Assembly (NCBI GenBank): GCA_965652575.1
Contig: CBFGWQ010000018.1
Coordinates: forward strand, 1 to 35,362
Origin: Arenibacter sp965652575
GTDB lineage: Bacteria > Bacteroidota > Bacteroidia > Flavobacteriales > Flavobacteriaceae
DNA length: 35,362 bases
Reading direction: 5' to 3'
The notes below the pieces were generated by a model. That model made no database searches. It saw nothing but the letters and a program-made list of their open reading frames with translations, and was not told the DNA's origin. Positions 8,875 to 15,393 of the stretch are shown here, piece by piece (within the stretch, counting starts at the first letter, position 1; every line of letters begins with the position of its first letter). Position numbers and translations under genes: made by a program.

Positions 8875-9199
8875 CATTTTTGGTTTTTACACTATCCTCA
8901 TATTCTATTAAATAAATTTCTTCATCCTTCTTTTTTAGATAATATTGCTCCCTTGCAAACTTTTCCAACTCCTCCGGGTCCGAAAGCTTTTCTATAATTT
9001 TTTTATCCTTGGCTATCTCTTCATGAAGAAATTCTTTTTGCTTTTCCAGATTATCGATCTGCTTTTTAAGCTCCCAGTGTATGAGAAGGGAGTTGGTATC
9101 AAAAAAGACCATCCACACTACAAAAACGGTCAGCACCAATACATACATATTGGTCACCACCCCAAACCATTTTTTCTTTCTTAATCCTTTTATACCCAT
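8867..9199 (-). CDS. FtsB/DivIC-family septum formation initiator
   Basis: Small bitopic division protein expected to act with FtsL and FtsQ in the divisome. The 110-residue product has a basic N-terminus (GLRKKKW), one membrane helix at about 14-33, a heptad-rich coiled coil at about 42-75, and the family's C-terminal consensus region EELEKFAREQYYLKKKDEEI (76-95). Length and layout fit FtsB/DivIC; I cannot tell which of the two names is right. It lies 6 bp after udk and overlaps mutA by 8 to 11 bp, so division, pyrimidine salvage and propionyl-CoA genes share a transcript here, probably without a functional link. Confidence 0.9.
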   Translation of the reverse strand: MGIKGLRKKKWFGVVTNMYVLVLTVFVVWMVFFDTNSLLIHWELKKQIDNLEKQKEFLHEEIAKDKKIIEKLSDPEELEKFAREQYYLKKKDEEIYLIEYEDSVKTKNDE

Positions 9200-9205
9200 T
9201 GGTGA

Positions 9206-9814
9206 TCAGCTTAATTTTTGGTTGATTATGGTCCTTACTATGTCTACCGCCACTGTATTGTACCTGTTGTTTGGAATTATAATGTCCGCATATTCCTTGG
9301 TAGGTTCAATAAACTGATCGTGCATGGGCTTTAGCGTGTTTTGATATCGTGTTAAAACTTCGTCCAAATCCCTGCCACGCTCAGTGATGTCCCTTTTTAA
9401 GCGCCTTATCAAGCGTTCGTCCGAATCGGCATGTACAAAGATTTTGATGTCGAACATCTCCCTGATCTGGGGATTGGTCAGGATTAGGATACCCTCTACG
9501 ATCATCACCTTTCTTGGGTAGGTTGGAATAGTATCTTTGGTCCGGTTGTGTTCAACAAAGGAATAGACCGGTTGGTGAATAGTGTTTCCTCTCTTTAAAT
9601 CTTGTAAGTGGCCGCCCAGCAATTCAAAATCTATGGCACGTGGATGGTCAAAATTTACCTGTACGCGCTCGTCATATGATAAATGGGACAGATCACAATA
9701 ATAGGAATCCTGGGAAATAACACCCACTTCCTCAAAGGGCAGTTCATTTATTATTTGATTTACCACGGTAGTTTTTCCACAACCCGTTCCACCGGCGATC
9801 CCAATAACCAACAT
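9206..9814 (-). CDS. udk: Uridine kinase
   Basis: Phosphorylates uridine (and cytidine) to UMP/CMP in pyrimidine salvage. The 202-residue protein has the P-loop GGTGCGKTT (8-16), the nucleoside-site region SQDSYYCDLS followed by NFDHPRAIDFE, the core VEGILIL, and the lid-like segment ERLIRRLKRDITERGRD. All are family hallmarks and the length is typical. The ATG at 9814 is the first start. It is the first gene of the udk > ftsB-like > mutA > scpA run and is divergent from the serine hydrolase at 10217 across a 402-bp gap. Confidence 0.96.
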   Translation of the reverse strand: MLVIGIAGGTGCGKTTVVNQIINELPFEEVGVISQDSYYCDLSHLSYDERVQVNFDHPRAIDFELLGGHLQDLKRGNTIHQPVYSFVEHNRTKDTIPTYPRKVMIVEGILILTNPQIREMFDIKIFVHADSDERLIRRLKRDITERGRDLDEVLTRYQNTLKPMHDQFIEPTKEYADIIIPNNRYNTVAVDIVRTIINQKLS

Positions 9815-9831
9815 GTATTTCTAATTTGTTC

Positions 9832-9839
9832 CAAAAATA
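9832..9839 (-). promoter_or_regulatory. Candidate Bacteroidota -7 box for the udk operon
   Basis: The minus strand reads TATTTTTG, a match to the Bacteroidota TAnnTTTG consensus, 17 bp before the udk ATG. No TTG is found at the proper -33 distance and the implied leader is very short, so this is weak. Confidence 0.25.
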
Positions 9840-9907
9840 ACAATTTGCAATTAAACCGTAATAATTAAAAATAAATACCAGCTGCCTTTATTCACTAAAT
9901 GAGATTT

Positions 9908-9929
9908 AATCCCGATAGATATCGGGATT
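9908..9929. repeat. Palindromic CCCGATA-type repeat, copy 1
   Basis: AATCCCGAT and ATCGGGATT form a perfect 9-bp inverted repeat around a 4-base AGAT spacer. No T-run follows on either strand, and both neighbours transcribe away from it, so it is not an evident terminator. The core CCCGATAG..TATCGGG recurs at 35092-35111. Confidence 0.8.
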
Positions 9930-10146
9930 GCCCGAGGTGTTGTTCACTTATAATCTTTTTATCCGCTTTCAGCGTAGGTAAAGGGAGTATATAGTGGACC
10001 ATAATTGGGGATGGATTTTATTTTTCACAAGCTTTAAATTATTTAACGGATAAAAATCACAAACTGCTAAAATTAGCGTTATATTATCCGAGTATTTTTT
10101 TGTTGAAGTTGGAAAAAATTAACAAGTATCCAATACGGATATGGAA

Positions 10147-10154
10147 TATCTTTG
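10147..10154 (+). promoter_or_regulatory. Candidate Bacteroidota -7 box for the serine hydrolase gene
   Basis: TATCTTTG matches TAnnTTTG and lies 62 bp before the ATG at 10217, giving a leader of about 55 bases. The nearest upstream TTG words (10103 and 10109) are farther away than the usual -33 position, so only the -7 half is supported. Confidence 0.4.
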
Positions 10155-10216
10155 AAAGTTTTTGAGGGCAGTTTTTTTGTGATTTAAATTATAGTTGCTT
10201 AACTAACAGTATTTAT

Positions 10217-11161
10217 ATGGTGGGTATAACTTATTTTCAATTGCGGGCGCATAGACTAGGAGTATTGTGTGCCGTTTTATATTCTGGTTTCGCTATAGCT
10301 CAGAAAGACCTGCCCATTAATATAGACAATGCCAAAATAAAGCCACTTCCAAGTTTGGTGGACAGCGACTTGCAAAAAAGTTTGGAAAAGGAACTTATGT
10401 CCAATCCCAACTGGAAATCCCTGATGGACAAAAATAAGATGGCCGTTGGTATAGTGGACCTGTCCAATCCTGAAAATGCAAAATATGCCAGTATCAACGG
10501 GGATTATATGATGTATGCTGCCAGTTTGCCCAAAATTGCGGTACTCCTCTCCTCCATGGATGCCATTGAAAAAGGGGAACTCAGGGAAACTCCCGAGATA
10601 AGGAAGGATATGCGGTCCATGATCAGCAGATCCAACAACGAGGCCACTACCAGAATGATCGATCTTTTGGGATATGAAAAAATCCAGTCCGTAATGACCG
10701 ACCCAAAATATATGTTCTATGATAAAAGTCGTGGCGGCGGATTATGGGTTGGTAAAAGATACGGAAGCGGGGGGGATACCAATAGGGAACCTTTAAAGAA
10801 TTTGTCGCATGCTGCCACAGTAGACCAGGTATGCAGGTATTATTACCTATTGGCCAATGGGAAATTGGTGAATAAGGGGCGTTCAAAACAAATGTTGGAT
10901 ATAATGGGAGATCCTGAACTGCATCATAAATTTGTAAACACCTTGGACCATATTGCCCCCGATGCCAGATTATACAGAAAGTCGGGCTCCTGGAAAACCT
11001 TTCATTCGGATTCCATTTTAGTATGGGGAAATACCCCCAATCGCCGCTATATTTTGGTGGCCCTGATAGATGATGCCGGAGGTGAACAGATCATTCGGGA
11101 CTTGGTCAGGCCTGTGGAAAGGGTATTGAAGGCAGAGCGGCAACATTTTGCCGTTAACTGA
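10217..11161 (+). CDS. Secreted class A beta-lactamase-fold serine hydrolase
   Basis: An SxxK serine hydrolase, either beta-lactamase-like or a DD-peptidase-like enzyme, expected in the periplasm. The 314-residue product has a signal peptide (about 1-28, ending GFAIA). Motif 1 is S103-L-P-K106, motif 2 is S139-N-N141 followed by EA, and motif 3 is K255-S-G257, so the catalytic set is complete. The usual omega-loop ExxLN glutamate of true class A beta-lactamases is not obvious, so antibiotic hydrolysis should not be assumed. It reads alone from a divergent promoter region and is followed 123 bp later by the NTT-HEAT gene on the same strand. A second SxxK hydrolase (14131-15390) flanks that transporter on its other side. 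Confidence 0.85.
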   Translation: MVGITYFQLRAHRLGVLCAVLYSGFAIAQKDLPINIDNAKIKPLPSLVDSDLQKSLEKELMSNPNWKSLMDKNKMAVGIVDLSNPENAKYASINGDYMMYAASLPKIAVLLSSMDAIEKGELRETPEIRKDMRSMISRSNNEATTRMIDLLGYEKIQSVMTDPKYMFYDKSRGGGLWVGKRYGSGGDTNREPLKNLSHAATVDQVCRYYYLLANGKLVNKGRSKQMLDIMGDPELHHKFVNTLDHIAPDARLYRKSGSWKTFHSDSILVWGNTPNRRYILVALIDDAGGEQIIRDLVRPVERVLKAERQHFAVN

Positions 11162-11194
11162 CCCCGTAGCATATTTCCTTTCATTATTCGTATA

Positions 11195-11272
11195 ATGTCT
11201 GCCAATAAAGTAATTTTGGCCCTGATCTTCTATGGAGCGGTTCCGGGTAGAAGTGTTGTTGGATATTACTAA
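11195..11272 (+). other. Possible 25-codon leader ORF upstream of the NTT-HEAT gene
   Basis: ATG at 11195 opens 25 codons with a short hydrophobic stretch (VILALIFYGAV) and stops at TAA 11270-11272, 12 bp before the TTG start of the next gene. A second ATG at 11278 opens a 13-codon frame across that start. Nothing shows either is translated, and the candidate -7 box at 11211 would place transcription start inside the first one. Confidence 0.15.
11211..11218 (+). promoter_or_regulatory. Candidate -7 box for the NTT-HEAT gene
   Basis: TAATTTTG matches TAnnTTTG 67 bp before the TTG start at 11285. No good -33 TTG precedes it, and read-through from the upstream hydrolase gene is an alternative. 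Confidence 0.25.
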
Positions 11273-11284
11273 AGCGTATGAAAA

Positions 11285-14134
11285 TTGAACTATCTTATTT
11301 CATTTGTAAAAACGTTTAAGACCTACATTCTAAAGGCATTTGATCTAAAGGAGGAGGAACTGACCAAAACACTTCTGCTCCAATTAAATATTTTTCTCAT
11401 TATTACGGTTCTATTGATAGTAAAACCTACTATCAATTCACTTTTTCTATCCGAACTTTCTTCAGATGCACTGCCTTTGGGCTATGTTTTAACCGCAATA
11501 ATGGCCGTAGTGGGCTCTTTTTTTTATGACAGGGCCTTGGAAAAATATCCCTTGAATATTATTGTGGACCGCACCTTGATCGGATCCGTTATTTCTTTGG
11601 GAATATTTGGAATGGCCTTAAATTTTAATCTCGGTTATGGTTTTGCATTGTACATACCCTATATCTGGGTGGCCATTTTTGGATTGTTGACCGCTTCCCA
11701 GTTTTGGGTAATGGCCAATCTGGTCTATAATGTTCGGGAGGCCAAGCGTGTATTTGGGTTTATTGGTGCCGGAGCCATAGGCGGAGGAATATTTGGAGGT
11801 TACCTAACCTCCTTATTGACCAATATTCTAAACTCCGAGGATCTATTGTTTGTTGCCGGTGCCCTCTTAATGTGCTGTTTGCCCATTACCCGTTATATCT
11901 GGAAAAACGAAATATTGAAACTTAACCCTTTCCAGGTTTCCAATCGCTCCGATCCCAAGGCCGAGTCCCCTTTTAGGCTGATAAGGCAATCCAAATTACT
12001 TAGCTTGATCGCAGTGGTTATCGGAACAAGTGTTTTGGTGGCCAAGTTGGTAGATTACCAGTATAGTGATTATGCCTCCAAGTTTATTAAGGATCAGGAT
12101 GAATTAACCTCTTTTTTTGGGTTTTGGTTTTCTACCTTGAGCGTTATTTCATTGTTGATACAATTATTCCTTACCAAACGGATAGTAGGTACTTTTGGCG
12201 TAGGTAAATCCCTTTTATGGTTGCCCTCGGGCATATTGTTGGGGTCTTTTTTGCTATTGATACTGCCACAGCTTTGGGTAGTGGTATTTATTAAAATTGT
12301 GGACGGAAGTTTAAAGCAGTCGGTAAATAAGGCGGCCACGGAACTACTTTCCATACCCATCCCGATAGAAATTAAAAAAAAGACCAAAACATTTACCGAT
12401 GTGGTCGTAGATAGCATAGCTACAGGGATGGCGGGCTTTATTCTGATTTTTTTTATAAACGGTCTGGAAATATCATCTACCTACATTAGTATAATCATTA
12501 TAGGACTAATTTTATTATGGTTGTATTTTATATATCATTTGAGGAACGAATATATAATTTCCTTTAAAAACTTATTGGAATATAACCCTACAAGAAAGGG
12601 GAAGGCGGCCAAATCGGAAATAAAGGTCACATCCATTGTAGAGACGGTAATCAGGGTATTTGAAACGGGGAACGAGAATCAGGTTTTGCATATGTTGCAC
12701 AAAACATTGGAAGTAAAGGACGAGCGTTTCTTTTTTGCAATTAAGGTCCTGTTGAACCACCCGTCTGCCAAGGTGAGGACTTTGGCCATTGAAAATCTCT
12801 ATTTTTTGAATACGGAAAATTTATGTCCGGTCATAGAGGCTATGATCCATGACAAGGACCAACAAGTGACTACCGCAGCTTTTCGGTATTTGTTGAAAAA
12901 ATATCCAGAAGACCCAGTGGAACTTTTGGATAAATATTTATCGGTAGAGGACAGCACCATTGCCAATGCCTCCCTGGTGGGCCTGTCCATGGAGTTGCGG
13001 AATAACAGGGTGATGCAGGACCGATTTTGTTTGGAACAGAGAATTGAAAATATCCTTGCCCAGTTGTCGCAGACCAATACGGATATGGAAAGGACCAATA
13101 AGATCCTGGCCGTACTTGAAACTATTGGAAATGCCAAGGTGGAAAGTTCCTACCCTTTTATAAAGGCACATATATATTCCGATAATGCACTAATTGCAAA
13201 TACCGCTATTTTGGCGGCGTCAAAGACCTTGGACAAACAGTTTATAGACCTAATTGTTTCCAGGTTATCCGGTAAGGATACCCGAAAATCGGCCATCGAG
13301 GCCCTCTGTTTTTATGGGGAGCCCATTATAGATATTTTGTTCGAAGGATTAAGAAGGGAGAGCGTTGATCCGGACGATAGTGCCTACGTGGTCATGGTTA
13401 TTGGAAAATTCAATTCACAGAAGGCCATAAATACCTTGATGAAACTTACAGGGGATATGGAGCATACGGTTAAAATAGAGGCTATTGAAGCCCTTAAGCA
13501 CCTAAAGTGGAAAAATCCCCATCTTAAGATCAGGGATAGGTTTATAGTGGATAGGATCTTGGACGAATGTCATCTGTACCAAAATACCTTGTCCGTAATC
13601 CATACCCAAATAGTATTGCAGTACAGAAAGAACTCCGAAAAACAGGAGACCAAGGAAGAAAATGAAGCCAGGAACGGCCTTATACATTTGTTGGAGCTGA
13701 GGTTGGACCGGCAGTTAAAACGGATTTTTCAATTTTTGGGTGTAAAATACCCTCCCAAGGATGTGGATCCCATTTTAAATGCCATACTAAAAGGAGAGGA
13801 GGAGCAACGCATACATGCCATTGAATTTTTGGACAATATCCTGGATGTTCAGCTCAAAAAGGAATTGGTCCCTGTTGCGGAATCCATTATACAAGAGGGT
13901 GTTATTTCCGAAGAGAACCTTAAAAACCTCAATGTAAAGGTCCTTAGTGAATCGGAAAGCTATTTGGCCCTATTAAAACGAAAGGATATCAAGTTAAAAC
14001 TGGCCGTACTTTATTTGATCGAAAGAACCGGGGATCCCAAATTTATCCCCCTTTTGCAAATGGTTTTGGGGGATTCCAATGAAAAGGCACGAAAAAAGGC
14101 GGCCGAAATCCTGGGTAATTTTCAACAATATTAG
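11285..14134 (+). CDS. ATP/ADP-translocase-like (NTT/MFS) membrane protein fused to HEAT repeats
   Basis: The 949-residue product has about 12 hydrophobic helices in residues 20-440 and resembles the Npt1/Npt2 (TLC) nucleotide transporter family, best at the segment QFWVMANLVYNVREAKRVFG and the following glycine-rich GAGAIGGGIFGGYL. From about residue 450 to the end it is soluble and built of degenerate HEAT-like helical repeats (for example VRTLAIENLYFL and KARKKAAEILGNF). No substrate can be read from sequence; free-living relatives are not necessarily nucleotide exchangers. A TGA at 11279-11281 blocks any upstream start and the next ATG is deep in the membrane domain, so TTG at 11285 is taken. 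The stop overlaps the convergent hydrolase stop by 4 bp. Confidence 0.82.
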   Translation: MNYLISFVKTFKTYILKAFDLKEEELTKTLLLQLNIFLIITVLLIVKPTINSLFLSELSSDALPLGYVLTAIMAVVGSFFYDRALEKYPLNIIVDRTLIGSVISLGIFGMALNFNLGYGFALYIPYIWVAIFGLLTASQFWVMANLVYNVREAKRVFGFIGAGAIGGGIFGGYLTSLLTNILNSEDLLFVAGALLMCCLPITRYIWKNEILKLNPFQVSNRSDPKAESPFRLIRQSKLLSLIAVVIGTSVLVAKLVDYQYSDYASKFIKDQDELTSFFGFWFSTLSVISLLIQLFLTKRIVGTFGVGKSLLWLPSGILLGSFLLLILPQLWVVVFIKIVDGSLKQSVNKAATELLSIPIPIEIKKKTKTFTDVVVDSIATGMAGFILIFFINGLEISSTYISIIIIGLILLWLYFIYHLRNEYIISFKNLLEYNPTRKGKAAKSEIKVTSIVETVIRVFETGNENQVLHMLHKTLEVKDERFFFAIKVLLNHPSAKVRTLAIENLYFLNTENLCPVIEAMIHDKDQQVTTAAFRYLLKKYPEDPVELLDKYLSVEDSTIANASLVGLSMELRNNRVMQDRFCLEQRIENILAQLSQTNTDMERTNKILAVLETIGNAKVESSYPFIKAHIYSDNALIANTAILAASKTLDKQFIDLIVSRLSGKDTRKSAIEALCFYGEPIIDILFEGLRRESVDPDDSAYVVMVIGKFNSQKAINTLMKLTGDMEHTVKIEAIEALKHLKWKNPHLKIRDRFIVDRILDECHLYQNTLSVIHTQIVLQYRKNSEKQETKEENEARNGLIHLLELRLDRQLKRIFQFLGVKYPPKDVDPILNAILKGEEEQRIHAIEFLDNILDVQLKKELVPVAESIIQEGVISEENLKNLNVKVLSESESYLALLKRKDIKLKLAVLYLIERTGDPKFIPLLQMVLGDSNEKARKKAAEILGNFQQY

Positions 14135-15390
14135 CGTCTAATTATTTTGTCTATGCTACTGGCCAGGGCCATGTGGTCCGTCGCCGAATTCTTTCGCAAC
14201 ACGTTGGTCATGAGGACCACCATATATTTGCAATTGTCGGGATGTTCCACAATGGCCACAGAATTCATATAATTGGTAACATTGCCCATATATTTTCCAC
14301 AGGCTTCACCCGTACTTCTATCACATTTATATAAACTCCCGGATTTAAAATAAACGGCCGCTGGCTTTAGGGCCGGGGATTGTGCGTACCTGATCCGTCG
14401 GTCCGTCATATACATAAGGCGTTTCATTTCCAAACTGGACTCTTGGTCCACTACCTTGCCCTGCTCCAACTGTATCAGGAACTTCATCAGCCCCAAGGGA
14501 GAGCCTATACTGCCCCCCTTATCGCCCACATAGCGGTTGGGTCCCGAAGTAAAAAAACTCCCCAAGCGCCATTCGTCCATAGTAATTCCCAATTCCCGTA
14601 AGGGAAGGTTTACCACATTGTTGGCCAAATCTGTCAGTTCCTTTTTTGGGGTAGTGGTGAAGTAGGCATCCGCCTCTTCCTGGCTCAGGGCAGGGTAGGA
14701 CTTTCCGAAGGCCGCCATCAATAAGGCTTCCCTCCATACAATACTGGCTGCACCGTTATTGCTAACGGAAAGCATATGGTCCGCCCATTCGAAGAGGGTA
14801 AAAACATCACTGGCAATGACCTGTCTTTTCAGTAGTTTATGGTTTTCCAGATTAAAAATGGGCACCGTGTGCTCATCTGTCAGACCCCAAACGCCGGACT
14901 TCACGGATTTGGACCGTAAAAGCTCCAATCGTTTTTCAAAGGAATCCGGATATATCTTTTTTAATTGTGCAAACAAGGCTGCCATCACGGCCAGTTTACC
15001 AACACTTCCCGGTTGATATCCGGCAGTTTCGTTTCGCTTGGCGTACCGAACACTGTCAATATCCGAAATGTCCAATACGGCAATGGAATAACTCTTGTCC
15101 AACCCTCTAAATAGCGTGTTGATTTCCTTCTGGAATTGTTCGTCTACACTTAGGAAGGCAGCAGTGCTGTCCTCCTTTTTGGATATTAGGTTCAGTTCAA
15201 TATCCATATAGGACTTTTGGGCCCCTGGAGGAATAACGGTAGTCGACTTCAGTTCCCCACTTTTAACAAGTTCAAGATACTTCAGCCTCTTGATTCCCGT
15301 ATGCAGGTAGCCATCTATAGGGTAATAGTTCACGGTAGTAAAGGCTGAACAAATCAGTAGTAAAACAATATATTTAAAACACTTTTGCAT
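14131..15390 (-). CDS. Second secreted SxxK serine hydrolase (beta-lactamase-like)
   Basis: The 419-residue product has an N-terminal signal or anchor (about 5-20, with Cys14 but no proper lipobox) and the three SxxK-family motifs: S129-V-G-K132, S210-N-N212 followed by GAA, and K349-S-G351. It is about 100 residues longer than the hydrolase at 10217, mainly through an N-terminal extension before the SxxK motif and an insertion between motifs 2 and 3 (about 215-345). Four or more cysteines after motif 3 (Cys356, Cys364, Cys387) suggest disulfides outside the cytosol. It begins 3 bp after the stop of the dikinase-like gene, so the two are very likely one transcript. Substrate unknown; a peptidoglycan-related activity is an inference. 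Confidence 0.8.
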   Translation of the reverse strand: MQKCFKYIVLLLICSAFTTVNYYPIDGYLHTGIKRLKYLELVKSGELKSTTVIPPGAQKSYMDIELNLISKKEDSTAAFLSVDEQFQKEINTLFRGLDKSYSIAVLDISDIDSVRYAKRNETAGYQPGSVGKLAVMAALFAQLKKIYPDSFEKRLELLRSKSVKSGVWGLTDEHTVPIFNLENHKLLKRQVIASDVFTLFEWADHMLSVSNNGAASIVWREALLMAAFGKSYPALSQEEADAYFTTTPKKELTDLANNVVNLPLRELGITMDEWRLGSFFTSGPNRYVGDKGGSIGSPLGLMKFLIQLEQGKVVDQESSLEMKRLMYMTDRRIRYAQSPALKPAAVYFKSGSLYKCDRSTGEACGKYMGNVTNYMNSVAIVEHPDNCKYMVVLMTNVLRKNSATDHMALASSIDKIIRR

Positions 15391-15393
15391 CTT

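Larger units (their letters stand above)
9815..10216. other. Divergent intergenic region between udk and a serine hydrolase gene
   Basis: No gene seen. It must hold promoters for both flanking genes, which point outward. Contents: a perfect 9+9 bp inverted repeat at 9908-9929; a 10-bp inverted repeat TTTTTATCCG (9956-9965) / CGGATAAAAA (10047-10056) with a third TTATCCG at 10084-10090; and -7-like boxes toward both genes (CAAAAATA at 9832-9839, i.e. TATTTTTG on the minus strand, and TATCTTTG at 10147-10154). Confidence 0.6.

Noticed and set aside
9908..9929. Rho-independent terminator
   Set aside because: No T-run on either side and both flanking genes transcribe away from it.
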